From contig CAIQKM010000144.1 in the NCBI GenBank assembly GCA_903872345.1, forward strand, positions 1 through 32,121: a stretch of DNA of 32,121 nucleotides, given 5' to 3'. The notes beneath the pieces are model-generated. The model was not told the DNA's origin, made no database searches, and saw only the letters and a list, made by a program, of their open reading frames with translations. This stretch comes from an uncultured Verrucomicrobia subdivision 3 bacterium (GTDB lineage: Bacteria > Verrucomicrobiota > Verrucomicrobiia > Limisphaerales > UBA11358). A program made the translations under genes and the position numbers. Shown here piece after piece: positions 1 to 7,913 of the stretch. Every line of letters begins with the position of its first letter. The first letter of the stretch is position 1.

Positions 1-2
1 CA

Positions 3-29
3 TCAACTCAAATGAGAAGTCCCCAATGA
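3..29 (+). CDS. possible 3' end of an upstream gene (partial)
   Basis: An open frame entering from the left edge ends at a TGA at 27-29 that overlaps the ATG at 26-28 of the next gene (ATGA). ATGA overlaps of this kind are common in this window. Only nine codons are visible, so the product cannot be named and the frame may be fortuitous. Confidence 0.3.
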   Translation, partial: STQMRSPQ

Positions 30-526
30 AGCCTGCCGGCAAATCTCGGTGGATTCCGATTCTGGCAGGAGCGATGGTTATCCTGCTGCTATGGACACCG
101 TCGATCCTGCGCCATATGTCTTACCATAGCTGGGTGCGGGTGGACATCAAAGTGGAACCCGAGCTAGGATACACAAACAAACCTGCTGGAATGCCTGATC
201 CGGAGTACTATAACAAGAATTTTGAAGATCGTCGTGAACAGATAAAATTAATATCGAGTCTGTTGAACAGCACCCAAAATCGAGAAACTCTGGCAAAAGT
301 CAGCGGTGTTGAATTGAAGGATTTCTCAGCGGCGTCGGTTCATGCGGTACGCAATCTAAACTTATATACTATCTATTTCTCCTGCGTAAACAGCAATGTC
401 GCATGCACTGTTGGTTCCAATGCGGCCAATACTATCTTGAAATTTTACGACACTAAATTTCCTGAACGGAAAGCCAAATTCTTAGAGCTCGTATGTTCCC
501 CAAAGTTCCCCAGCGACGAAGATTAG
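26..526 (+). CDS. small membrane-anchored hypothetical protein
   Basis: The 166-residue product is not a family I recognise. A short basic N-terminus is followed by one hydrophobic segment at about residues 10-30, which would act as a signal anchor. The remaining ~135 residues are soluble, with two cysteines in a region around residues 118-126 (FSCVNSNVAC) and a charged C-terminus ending in acidic residues. The layout suggests an extracytoplasmic domain tethered to the inner membrane. The arrangement faintly recalls chain-length or exopolysaccharide accessory proteins, but no signature supports that. Its ATG overlaps the stop of a possible upstream frame. The base composition is visibly more AT-rich than the genes that follow. 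The start is chosen because it is the first ATG and leads straight into the hydrophobic segment. Confidence 0.7.
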   Translation: MKPAGKSRWIPILAGAMVILLLWTPSILRHMSYHSWVRVDIKVEPELGYTNKPAGMPDPEYYNKNFEDRREQIKLISSLLNSTQNRETLAKVSGVELKDFSAASVHAVRNLNLYTIYFSCVNSNVACTVGSNAANTILKFYDTKFPERKAKFLELVCSPKFPSDED

Positions 527-635
527 ACTATTTTCATTAGCAGCCCGGCGCCAAAAAACTTCGCGCCAAGAGTCGCCCCCAACACCACCGGAAGTTTTGC
601 CTTTTCAGCCCCAACCGTGTACATAATCAACCGAC
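527..635. other. short intergenic spacer
   Basis: This spacer separates the AT-richer first gene from the GC-rich TPR gene. No convincing terminator, promoter box or ribosome binding site is visible. Confidence 0.4.
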
Positions 636-1658
636 ATGAACATGAGTTGCCTCCGCCGGAAGCTGCCGGCACTCCTCCTGACCGCGCTATTGTCGGGAAT
701 CGGATTTCAAATCACGAGCCACGCCGATGAAATCGCCGATCTGAACGCCAAAGCCCGGGCCGCCTACGCGCGAAATGATTACCCCACCGCCATCGCCTGC
801 TTCGACCGCCTCCTCCAACTCGGCGACCACAATGCCTATCTCGGCCGCGGCATGGCCCATTTGCATAAAGGCGAATTCGACCTCGCGCTGGCGGATTTGA
901 ACGAAGCCGTGCGCCTCTATCCCTCCGCCGATACCTATGAAGCCCGCGGCTACGCCTGGTCCCAAAAAGGCGACGGCGCGCATGCCATCAATGATTTCAG
1001 CGAAGCCATCAAACGCAACCCGCGCGCCGGCGCCGCCTACGAAGCCCGCGCCGAAGAACTCATCATCTTCAAACAAACCGAGGCCGCCATGGCCGATCTG
1101 CATAATGCCGTGCTGCTCCTCACCGGCACCACCAACTCCGACCACATCCTCTGCAAAGCCTTCCTGATGCTCGGCCTGGAATATGAAAATCAGGGTAGCT
1201 TCGTGCCCGCCCTCGCCAATTATTCCAAGTGCCTCGCCCTCGACCCCCAACTCTATCTCGCCCACCTCAATCGCGGCCGCATCTATTACGCCCAAGGCCA
1301 GTTCGCCAACGCCATCGCCGACTACCAGGCCGCCGTCCGCCTAAACCCCGCCGATGCCGGCGGCTACAACCGGCTGGGCTGGCTCCTCGCCGTCTGCTCC
1401 GACCCCAAAGTTCGCGACGGCCGCCAAGCCTTGGCCAACGCCCACAAAGCCTGCGAACTCACCGGCTGGAAAGAACCCGTCTGCCTGAAAACTTACGCCG
1501 CCGCCGCCGCCGAAACCGGCAACTTCCCCGAAGCCGTCAAATGGCAAACCCAAGCCATCACCCTCGGCCTCAAAGGCAAATCCCTGACCGATGCCCAAGC
1601 CCGACTCGAACTCTACCGTCACAACCAGCCCTACCACGACCCTGTTCCCGCAAAATAA
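636..1658 (+). CDS. secreted TPR-repeat protein
   Basis: The 340-residue protein has a Sec-type signal peptide: basic residues (CLRRK), a hydrophobic core LPALLLTALLSGIGF, and a likely cleavage after SHA near residue 30. About seven tetratricopeptide repeats follow, recognisable from motifs such as AYLGRGMAHLHKGEFDLAL, AYEARAE and AHLNRGRIYYAQGQFANAI. The C-terminal part (GWLLAVCSDPKVRDG, ACELTGW, AVKWQTQAI, RLELYR) is the end module seen in many planctomycete and verrucomicrobial TPR proteins. It probably works as a protein-protein scaffold outside the cytoplasm; the partner is unknown. A second ATG two codons downstream could also be the start; neither has a clear Shine-Dalgarno sequence. 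The following gene also carries TPRs, suggesting a related envelope role. Confidence 0.85.
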   Translation: MNMSCLRRKLPALLLTALLSGIGFQITSHADEIADLNAKARAAYARNDYPTAIACFDRLLQLGDHNAYLGRGMAHLHKGEFDLALADLNEAVRLYPSADTYEARGYAWSQKGDGAHAINDFSEAIKRNPRAGAAYEARAEELIIFKQTEAAMADLHNAVLLLTGTTNSDHILCKAFLMLGLEYENQGSFVPALANYSKCLALDPQLYLAHLNRGRIYYAQGQFANAIADYQAAVRLNPADAGGYNRLGWLLAVCSDPKVRDGRQALANAHKACELTGWKEPVCLKTYAAAAAETGNFPEAVKWQTQAITLGLKGKSLTDAQARLELYRHNQPYHDPVPAK

Positions 1659-1760
1659 GCCTGCTATTTGCGCCGTTCGAGGTTGGGCGTTGGATGTTGA
1701 AATTCTGGTTCCGTCAACCCCGTCATTGCACGGGGCGGCCGGTTCGTTTAGTTTAAAAAG

Positions 1761-2633
1761 ATGTCGTTTTTCGGTAAATTGGGTTTGAGGGCGTGGCTGC
1801 TGCTGCTGTTGCTCGCGGCCGGCGGCTGTATGCCGGTGGATTCCAATCAGATGGATGAGGAAAAGGAACCGCATTACGTCCTCGGCAAAAACCGCGTGAA
1901 CGCCCGGGATTTTACGGGTGCCATCGAGGCCTTTCAGGAAGCCATCGAGGCCAACCCGCGCTCCGCCCCCGCCCATTTTCAGCTCGCCTGCCTGTACGAT
2001 AGCGAGGCCCCCGATCCCGCCGCCGCCATCTTCCATTATCAGGAATATCTCCGCCTCAATCCCCAGGCCGGCAATCTCGATGTCATCCGCCAGCGCATTT
2101 ACACCTGCAAACAGCAACTGGCCGCCGACATCATGCCCCTGCCCAGCGCCCCCGCCGCCCAGAAGCAGTTGGAATCGCTCGCCGCCAAAAACCACGACCA
2201 GCAGCAGCAAATCGATGCCTTGACCGAACAGCTCCGCGTGGCCAATGACCAGCTCCGCCAGTGGAATGCCTACTATGCCACCCAGCAGGCCGCCGCCAAA
2301 GCCGCCGCCGCGCAAAATAACAGCCGCCCGGCCCAGCCGACCACCACCCCGACCACCAGTCCGCTGCCCGATGACATGACCCTTGCCCCCACCGATTCAC
2401 CCGGCCCCCGGACCGGCATTACGCCCCTCCCCGGCGATCAAACCCCGCCGGCCCGGCCCACCGCCCATCCCGCCGCCGCCCGCGCCCGCACCCACGCCGT
2501 TCTGCCCGGCGAAACCATGGCCGGCATCGCCCGCAAAGCCGGCGTCACCCTCTCCGCCCTCAAGGCCGCCAACCCCGCGGTAAACCCCAAGAAATTGCGC
2601 GCCGGGCAGGTCCTGAACCTGCCGGGCCAATAA
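1761..2633 (+). CDS. TPR lipoprotein with C-terminal LysM domain
   Basis: The 290-residue protein begins with a lipoprotein signal: a hydrophobic run of leucines and the lipobox LAAGGC near residues 18-23, so Cys23 would be lipidated. Residues ~33-105 hold one or two TPR units (ARDFTGAIEAFQEAIEANP, FHYQEYLRLNP). Residues ~130-175 are rich in Q, E and A and should form a coiled coil. A Pro/Thr-rich linker leads to a LysM domain in the last ~45 residues (VLPGETMAGIARKAGVTL ... NLPGQ), the peptidoglycan-binding fold. It is therefore probably an outer-membrane-anchored, cell-wall-touching protein. Six bases separate its stop from the next ATG, so the two genes are likely co-transcribed. Its exact role is unknown. 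Confidence 0.85.
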   Translation: MSFFGKLGLRAWLLLLLLAAGGCMPVDSNQMDEEKEPHYVLGKNRVNARDFTGAIEAFQEAIEANPRSAPAHFQLACLYDSEAPDPAAAIFHYQEYLRLNPQAGNLDVIRQRIYTCKQQLAADIMPLPSAPAAQKQLESLAAKNHDQQQQIDALTEQLRVANDQLRQWNAYYATQQAAAKAAAAQNNSRPAQPTTTPTTSPLPDDMTLAPTDSPGPRTGITPLPGDQTPPARPTAHPAAARARTHAVLPGETMAGIARKAGVTLSALKAANPAVNPKKLRAGQVLNLPGQ

Positions 2634-2639
2634 GCGTTC

Positions 2640-3434
2640 ATGGTCTCCCGCCTCACATTTCTGGCAATCGCCGGCTTCTGGGTGACCATGAATGTGCTGC
2701 TCTGGCGCTCCGAGTATGGCTCGCAAAGCGACGACTTTCCCGTGCCCTGGGAACTCGTCTGGCGCAAAATCCTGACCGCGCCCGAGGCGTCCTCCCTGAG
2801 CGTCTATCAAAACAACGTGCGCATGGGCTACTGCGAACTCTCCACCGGCGTCGGCCAGCAGATGGCCACGCTGGATGAAGACCGTCCGCCGCCCGAAGGT
2901 TTTCTCGCCAAGGCCGGCTACCAGATTCATCTCTCCGGCAACGTCGCCTTTGGCGATTTCACCAACCGCGTCAAGTTCGACGGCCGGCTGCTCTACAATT
3001 CCGCGCGCCTGTGGCGGGAATTCACCTGCCGCGTCACCTCCCGCACGGCCGTCGTGGAAGTGCATTCGCTCGCCACCAACCAGACCGTCCACATCAAAGT
3101 GGTCAGCGAGGGCGTCGTCACCGAGCGCACGCTGACCTTTGACGAACTGCAAAATCCCGATGCCGTCGTGCGGGTCTTCGCGGGCAATTTTGCCGACCTC
3201 CTGCTCGGCACCCTGGATCTCCCCATTTTGAACACCGCTTCCGCGCAAAGCCTGCAATGGTCCGCCCGCCGCACCCGCATCCGCATCGGCTCCGAACCCG
3301 TGCCCGTTTACCGGCTGGAAACCAGCCTGCTCGGCCGCGACGTGACCGTGGATGTCAGCACCATGGGCGAAATCCTGTGCGTAAATTTCCCCGGCGAACT
3401 CACCGCCCGCATTGAAGAATTGAACCGCCCATGA
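2640..3434 (+). CDS. membrane-anchored hypothetical protein
   Basis: I do not recognise a family in this 264-residue protein. One hydrophobic helix at residues ~3-21 (LTFLAIAGFWVTMNVLLW) is followed by a soluble, beta-rich extracytoplasmic region with no cysteine pattern or catalytic motif that I can see. Residues ~70-250 alternate polar and hydrophobic residues as in a beta-sandwich or lipid-carrier-like fold, but that is only an impression. The ATG follows the LysM gene stop by six bases, and its own TGA overlaps the next gene's ATG (ATGA at 3431-3434). This suggests translational coupling to the ABC ATPase. It could be a partner of the ATPase or part of an envelope complex with the two TPR proteins. 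Confidence 0.75.
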   Translation: MVSRLTFLAIAGFWVTMNVLLWRSEYGSQSDDFPVPWELVWRKILTAPEASSLSVYQNNVRMGYCELSTGVGQQMATLDEDRPPPEGFLAKAGYQIHLSGNVAFGDFTNRVKFDGRLLYNSARLWREFTCRVTSRTAVVEVHSLATNQTVHIKVVSEGVVTERTLTFDELQNPDAVVRVFAGNFADLLLGTLDLPILNTASAQSLQWSARRTRIRIGSEPVPVYRLETSLLGRDVTVDVSTMGEILCVNFPGELTARIEELNRP

Positions 3435-4165
3435 TCCAACTTGAACATCTGGTGAAAAAGTTTGGCGACCTCACCGCCGTCAACGACGTCTCCCTGACCA
3501 TCGGCCGGGGCGAATTCTTTGCCATGCTCGGACCCAACGCCGCCGGCAAAACCACCACCATCAAGCTCCTCACCGGCCTCATCAAACCCAATTCCGGCCG
3601 CGCCCGCATCTGCGGCTTCGATGTCCAGACCGAGCCCCTCGAAGCCCGCCGCCGCCTGGCCTACGTGCCCGATTTCCCCTTTCTCTACGACAAGCTCACC
3701 GCCTGGGAATTTTTCCGCTTCACCGGCCAGATGTTCCGCCTCGACGCCGCCCGCATCGAAAAAAATGCGCAGGAACTCGTCGCCCGCTTTCACCTCGCCG
3801 AATTTGCCGACCGCACGCTCGAAGGCCTCTCCCACGGCACCCGCCAGCGCATCGCCATCGTCTCCGCGCTGCTCCACGACCCCGAGGTCTTCGTCATTGA
3901 TGAACCCATGGTCGGCCTCGATCCCCAGCACGCCCGCGTCGTCAAGGACGTCCTCAAGGAACGTTCCCTCGCCGGCATGACCGTGCTGCTCTCCACCCAC
4001 CAGCTTTCCATCGCCGAGGAAATGGCCGACCGCATCGGCATCATCAATGGCGGCAAACTCATCGCCGTCGGCACCCGCGAACAGGTGCGCGAGCAAAGCG
4101 GCTCCGCCGGCGCCCTGGAAGAGGTGTTCCTCAAGCTCACCGCCGACGCCCCGTCAACCCCATGA
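3431..4165 (+). CDS. ABC transporter ATP-binding protein (ABC-2/CcmA type)
   Basis: The 244-residue protein is a complete nucleotide-binding domain: Walker A GPNAAGKTT (34-42), signature LSHGTRQR (133-140), Walker B VFVIDE (153-158), D-loop GLDP and the H-loop histidine at 190 (STHQ). The pattern fits the ABC-2 type exporters (gliding/Nos/CcmA-like). The Q-loop region reads YVPDFPFLYDKLT, with Asp at the place usually held by Gln; Glu or Asp variants occur in this subgroup. It would power export or lipid handling with a membrane partner, but no permease gene lies next to it. It overlaps both neighbours by four bases (ATGA), upstream with the anchored hypothetical protein and downstream with trpF. 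Confidence 0.92.
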   Translation: MIQLEHLVKKFGDLTAVNDVSLTIGRGEFFAMLGPNAAGKTTTIKLLTGLIKPNSGRARICGFDVQTEPLEARRRLAYVPDFPFLYDKLTAWEFFRFTGQMFRLDAARIEKNAQELVARFHLAEFADRTLEGLSHGTRQRIAIVSALLHDPEVFVIDEPMVGLDPQHARVVKDVLKERSLAGMTVLLSTHQLSIAEEMADRIGIINGGKLIAVGTREQVREQSGSAGALEEVFLKLTADAPSTP

Positions 4166-4794
4166 GCACCAAAGTCAAAATCTGCGGCCTCACCAACCCC
4201 GCCGACGCCGCCGTCGCCATCGCCGCCGGGGCCGATGCCCTCGGCTTCATCTTCTGCGCCAAAAGCCCGCGCTTTGTCCCTGTCGTCACCGCCGCTGAAA
4301 TCGCGCGCGCCATTCCGCCTTACGTTTTGCGCGTGGGCGTGTTTGTCAATCCCACCGCAGAATTCGTCACCGCAGCCATCGCCGCCTGCGGCCTGAACCT
4401 GCTCCAGTTTCACGGCGATGAATCCCCCGAATTCTGCACCCGGTTCGGCCTCATGAGCATGAAAGCCCTCCGCGTGCGCGATGCCGCCTCCCTGGAACAA
4501 CTCGCGCACTACCACACCGACGCCTTCCTGCTGGACGCCTACTCCGCCAAAGGCCTCGGCGGCACCGGTGAAACCTTTAACTGGGACCTCGCCATCGAAG
4601 CCAAAAAACTCGGCCGCCCCGTTTTTCTGGCCGGCGGACTCACCCCCGAAAACGTCGCCGCCGCCGTAAAGCAAGTCCGCCCCTTCGGCGTGGACGTCTC
4701 CAGCGGCGTCGAAACATCGCCCGGCAAAAAGGACCACGCCAAAGTGCGCGCCTTCATCGCCGCCGTGCGGTCCGCCGACTCCCCTTCATCATGA
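4162..4794 (+). CDS. trpF: phosphoribosylanthranilate isomerase
   Basis: This enzyme catalyses the Amadori rearrangement of N-(5-phosphoribosyl)anthranilate to CdRP in tryptophan biosynthesis, in the cytoplasm. The 210 residues match the family's usual length for a single TIM barrel. The catalytic pair is present: Cys8 in KICGLTN and Asp125 in LLDAY. Phosphate-binding loops appear as GGTG (133-136), AGGL and the VDVSSGVE stretch near the C-terminus. The start overlaps the ABC ATPase stop (ATGA) and the stop overlaps the next ATG. Of the other tryptophan genes only trpB is visible, about 1.5 kb downstream; trpA, trpC, trpD and trpE are not in the window. Confidence 0.96.
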   Translation: MSTKVKICGLTNPADAAVAIAAGADALGFIFCAKSPRFVPVVTAAEIARAIPPYVLRVGVFVNPTAEFVTAAIAACGLNLLQFHGDESPEFCTRFGLMSMKALRVRDAASLEQLAHYHTDAFLLDAYSAKGLGGTGETFNWDLAIEAKKLGRPVFLAGGLTPENVAAAVKQVRPFGVDVSSGVETSPGKKDHAKVRAFIAAVRSADSPSS

Positions 4795-5360
4795 AACGCA
4801 TCGCCGTCTATTGTGGCTCCAATCCGGGCATCCGCCCCGCCTACGTCGCGGCGGCCGAAGAACTTGGCGCCTTGCTCGCGCGCGAAAAAATCGAACTCGT
4901 TTACGGCGGCGGCTGCGTCGGCCTCATGGGTGTCGTCGCCGATGCCGCGCTGAAACACGGCGGCCACGTTATCGGCGTCATCCCCAAGAAACTCGTCATC
5001 AAGGAGGTCGTTCATGAAAAACTCCCCGACCTCCGCATCGTCGAGGACATGCACGAGCGCAAAGCCCTCATGGCCGAACTTTCCGACGGCTTCATCGCCC
5101 TCCCCGGCGGCTACGGCACCTACGAGGAATTCTTTGAAATCCTCGCCTGGAGCCAGCTCGGCTGGCACCAAAAACCGTTCGCCCTCTATAACGTGGACGG
5201 CTTCTACCACCGCCTCCTGCAATTCCTCGACCACGTCGCCACCGAAGGTTTCATCCGCCCCAAGCACCGCGACCTCGTCCTCGTCGGCGCCACCGCCGAA
5301 ACCGTCCTGGCCCAAATGCGCCAGTTCAACCCGCCCGTCGAAGTCAAATGGGTGAAGTGA
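4791..5360 (+). CDS. LOG-family nucleotide 5'-monophosphate phosphoribohydrolase
   Basis: The 189-residue protein is a lysine-decarboxylase-like/LOG fold enzyme. The family hydrolyses nucleoside 5'-monophosphates (cytokinin riboside monophosphates in plants, AMP-like substrates in bacteria) to free base and ribose 5-phosphate. Seen directly: the N-terminal VYCGSNPG, the GGGCVGLMG loop (39-47), ERKALM (89-94) with the conserved Arg and Lys, and the hallmark PGGYGTYEE (105-113). Full length for the short LOG class. Bacterial members are often still annotated 'TIGR00730 Rossmann-fold protein'. The ATG overlaps the trpF stop, so it closes a translationally coupled run. The real substrate in this organism is unknown. 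Confidence 0.92.
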   Translation: MKRIAVYCGSNPGIRPAYVAAAEELGALLAREKIELVYGGGCVGLMGVVADAALKHGGHVIGVIPKKLVIKEVVHEKLPDLRIVEDMHERKALMAELSDGFIALPGGYGTYEEFFEILAWSQLGWHQKPFALYNVDGFYHRLLQFLDHVATEGFIRPKHRDLVLVGATAETVLAQMRQFNPPVEVKWVK

Positions 5361-5725
5361 TTTTCGATAGCGTACCATCTGCCGGCGCGCGGCTGTGGTG
5401 AAACCCAGCCGCAGCAACGCGACCAGCATCCGGCGCACGGAATAAACTGCCGCCGTTTGAGGTTCGGGGTTTGAAGTTTGGAGTTCCGGCTTCAGCCGGT
5501 CCCCGCCGCCCGAACCGGTCCATCGCGCCCCCCGTTTAACCTCGTAGGAGACGACGTCAGGAGACACCAATATTCCGCCCCCTGTTTTTGATTAGAGTCT
5601 CGTCACCTCGTCTCCTACAAAAATGAAGATGGCCGTGCGGAGCGCGAGTTGTCCCAGCTCGCAGCGCTTGGCATGACCAGAGACGGTTGGAATAATTTCA
5701 AAGCGCATTGGTCTGGCGGCGCTTT
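5361..5725. repeat. gap packed with dispersed dyad repeats
   Basis: No gene is visible here. The stretch holds several unrelated short inverted repeats placed one after another: CCGGC/GCCGG at 5486-5499; a 22-bp inverted pair at 5544-5565 and 5597-5618 (arms agree at 19 of 22 positions, starting GTAGGAGACGA); GCGAG/CTCGC at 5644-5662; and AAAGCGC/GCGCTTT at 5700-5725. These look like copies of small interspersed repeats. Hairpin 5544-5618 could act as a terminator for the trpF-LOG run, but no T-tract follows. Confidence 0.6.
5544..5618. repeat. 22-bp imperfect inverted repeat
   Basis: Arms at 5544-5565 and 5597-5618 are reverse complements with three mismatches, separated by about 31 bases. 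The sequence of each arm (GTAGGAGACGA...GAGAC) looks like two head-to-head copies of one short dispersed repeat rather than a classic terminator. Confidence 0.7.
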
Positions 5726-6079
5726 ATGGATACTGATAATTCGCTCTCCGAGTGCCCAAGAGGAAATGCTTTCAAGGATGCGACGGCACCGGAGACAACG
5801 ATTGAAGAAATGCGCAATTCAATTTACTCTGAAAATTACGACGAACGGTTAGTGCCATGTGTGATGGAACGATTGCATGACCCAACAGGTTCGAGCATTA
5901 AATTCATTGCACTGCCGAAATCCGATTCTTCGCAAAGCGGAAGAATTAGCATAGTCATGGGGGGATATATTTGGAATTATTTTCCTAAGGGTAATGTTGA
6001 CGTAGATGTTGTGCTTCAAAAACACGGGAAAATGGTCGTCAAGATATTAGATGTTAATGTTTTCTACGCACTCTCTTGA
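5726..6079 (+). CDS. AT-richer hypothetical protein
   Basis: I do not recognise this 117-residue product. It has no signal peptide or membrane segment. The second half (residues ~60-117) alternates hydrophobic and charged residues and reads like a small beta-rich domain (FIALPK, ISIVMGGYIWNYF, MVVKILDVNVFYA). Base composition and codon choice are clearly more AT-rich than trpF and trpB on either side, suggesting it was acquired. ATG 5726 is preferred over a TTG at 5708, which lies inside an inverted repeat. There is no obvious ribosome binding site, so expression is uncertain. It is bracketed by dispersed repeats on both sides. Confidence 0.5.
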   Translation: MDTDNSLSECPRGNAFKDATAPETTIEEMRNSIYSENYDERLVPCVMERLHDPTGSSIKFIALPKSDSSQSGRISIVMGGYIWNYFPKGNVDVDVVLQKHGKMVVKILDVNVFYALS

Positions 6080-6241
6080 AACACTATTCCTCGGCCTTAA
6101 ATCCAAGAGATCGCACCGGCACTGGCATTTTCATCAAGGACGTTGTCTTGTCGTGCAAGCAGGCTGGCCCTCCGTTTCAAAATGAGGGCTTTCGCCAGGG
6201 AGTTGCCTACTCCGCCAATTCCCTTAAAAACCAGCCCTCCC

Positions 6242-6271
6242 ATTCGTGTTCTTTCGTGTCCATTCGTGGTT
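6242..6271 (+). repeat. decamer-period intergenic repeat (TTCGTG type)
   Basis: Three 10-base units in tandem share the core TTCGTG, beginning at 6242, 6252 and 6262 and ending in GGTT. A near-identical copy lies at 11561-11590 (differing at about three positions). It sits ~60 bases upstream of the trpB start. Confidence 0.75.
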
Positions 6272-6333
6272 GCCCCCACCTTTCCCCAAAATAATTTCTT
6301 TGCGTCATTCCCGCTTTGAACGAGAATAAACCC

Positions 6334-7548
6334 ATGAGCGCCGTTGCCGATTTGAATTTGCCCGATGCCCAGGGACACTTTGGTCCCTATGGCGGACGTT
6401 ACGTGCCCGAAACCCTCATGCACCCGTTGCAGGAGCTCGAGGCCGAATACTTCCGCGCCCAGCACGACCCCGCCTTCCAGGCGGAACTCTCCTATTACCT
6501 GCGCGAATTCGTCGGCCGCCCCACGCCGCTCTACTTTGCCGAACGCCTCACCAAGGAACTCGGCGGCGCCAAAATTTATCTCAAGCGCGAAGACCTGAAC
6601 CACACCGGCGCCCACAAGATCAACAACGCCATGGGGCAGATCCTGCTCGCCAAGCGCATGGGCAAGACCCGCGTGATCGCCGAAACCGGCGCCGGCCAGC
6701 ACGGCGTCGCCACCGCCACCGTCAGCGCCATGTTCGGCCTCAAATGCGTCATCTACATGGGCGCCGTGGACTGCGAACGCCAGGCCCTCAACGTGTACCG
6801 CATGAAAATGCTCGGTGCCGAAGTCGTACCCGTCCATGCCGGTCAGAAAACCCTCAAGGAAGCCGTCAACGAAGCCATGCGCGACTGGGTGACCAACATC
6901 CGCAGCACCCATTACATCCTCGGCACCGCCTACGGCGCGCATCCCTATCCCGTCATGGTCCGCAACTTCCAGCGCATTATCGGCGACGAAGCCCGCCGCC
7001 AGATTCTCGAAAAGGAAGAGCGCCTGCCCGACCTCCTCGTCGCCTGCGTCGGCGGCGGTTCCAACGCCATCGGCCTCTTCTATCCCTTCCTGGATGACGC
7101 GTCCGTACGCATGATCGGCGTGGAAGCCGGCGGTCTGGGCATTTTGCCCGAGCAACACGCCGCGCGTTTTCACGGCGGCTCCCTCGGCGTGCTCCAGGGC
7201 ACCCGCAGCTACATTTTGCAGGACGACTTCGGCCAGATCCAGCTCACCCACAGCGTCAGCGCCGGACTCGACTACGCCGCCGTCGGCCCCGAACACGCCT
7301 GGTTGCACGATAACAAGCGCGTGGAATACACCTACGCCACCGACGACAAGGCCCTCGCCGCCTTCATGAAGCTTGCGCACCTCGAAGGCATCATCCCCGC
7401 CCTCGAAAGCTCCCACGCCGTCGCCGAGGTCATCGAACGCGCCCCCACGATGAGCAAAGACGCCCTCATCATCATCAACCTCTCCGGTCGCGGCGACAAA
7501 GACGTTGCCCAAGTCGTCGCCAAGCTCGGCATGCAGCTGCCGAAGTAA
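6334..7548 (+). CDS. trpB: tryptophan synthase beta chain
   Basis: This PLP enzyme condenses indole with serine to make tryptophan, normally as an alpha2-beta2 complex with TrpA. The 404-residue protein shows the start [13 protein letters not shown], the PLP-lysine motif [10 protein letters not shown] (Lys95), the catalytic Glu in AETGAGQHG (about residue 117), and the phosphate-binding GGGSNAIG. Length is typical of TrpB1, the form that pairs with TrpA. ATG 6334 is chosen over an in-frame TTG 18 bases upstream because the conserved N-terminus begins just after it. trpA does not follow; the next feature is a repeat element and then unrelated membrane proteins. Confidence 0.97.
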   Translation: MSAVADLNLPDAQGHFGPYGGRYVPETLMHPLQELEAEYFRAQHDPAFQAELSYYLREFVGRPTPLYFAERLTKELGGAKIYLKREDLNHTGAHKINNAMGQILLAKRMGKTRVIAETGAGQHGVATATVSAMFGLKCVIYMGAVDCERQALNVYRMKMLGAEVVPVHAGQKTLKEAVNEAMRDWVTNIRSTHYILGTAYGAHPYPVMVRNFQRIIGDEARRQILEKEERLPDLLVACVGGGSNAIGLFYPFLDDASVRMIGVEAGGLGILPEQHAARFHGGSLGVLQGTRSYILQDDFGQIQLTHSVSAGLDYAAVGPEHAWLHDNKRVEYTYATDDKALAAFMKLAHLEGIIPALESSHAVAEVIERAPTMSKDALIIINLSGRGDKDVAQVVAKLGMQLPK

Positions 7549-7913
7549 GCCGGAAGCTGGCGGAAAGTTTGATTTTTCAGCTCTCCCTCACCCAACCCTC
7601 TCCCCATGAAGAGGGCTTTTTCCTGGCACGTTTTCAGGCAATTCGTCCACCCGTCCGGCCAATCCAGCGGCTTGATTTTTCTCCAGACGCGGCAACCGTT
7701 TCTCCTTCTCCCCGGGGGAGAAGGCCGGGATGAGGGCGAGCGTCACACCATTGTTTTCCCCACTTGCCGAATTGTCTTCCAAAAAAAACTTCCCCATTCC
7801 GAAAAAAGTATTTGAACAAAACTCCGAAAAGGAGCATCACAGTAACAGACTCAGATTGTTTTTGTCAGGGCTTTGCCGCAACCGTTCCAAGGAAACAATC
7901 CGGCTCACTCCGC
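7549..7913. other. repeat-bearing gap between trpB and a membrane-protein gene
   Basis: Apart from the composite dyad element (7581-7742) this gap is AT-richer from about 7750 onward. I see no gene in it. AAGGA near 7889 is the only Shine-Dalgarno-like string before the next ATG, and it is rather far (about 20 bases). Confidence 0.5.
7581..7742 (+). repeat. composite REP-like element, long copy (forward)
   Basis: This ~162-bp element has a hairpin at each end: CCCTCTCCCC/GAAGAGGG near 7596-7615 and CCTTCTCCCC/GGGGAGAAGG near 7704-7724, joined by a unique ~90-bp middle. The whole unit recurs in reverse orientation at 22434-22594 with only about ten differences. Shorter copies of the right half occur at 11425-11505, 17055-17128 and 21632-21708. 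Sequences of this CCCTCTCC-dyad type are found as extragenic repeats in many bacteria. Confidence 0.88.

Noticed and set aside
6076..6294. Small plus-strand frame following the AT-rich hypothetical gene
   Set aside because: It ends inside a dispersed decamer repeat and its translation has no recognisable features.
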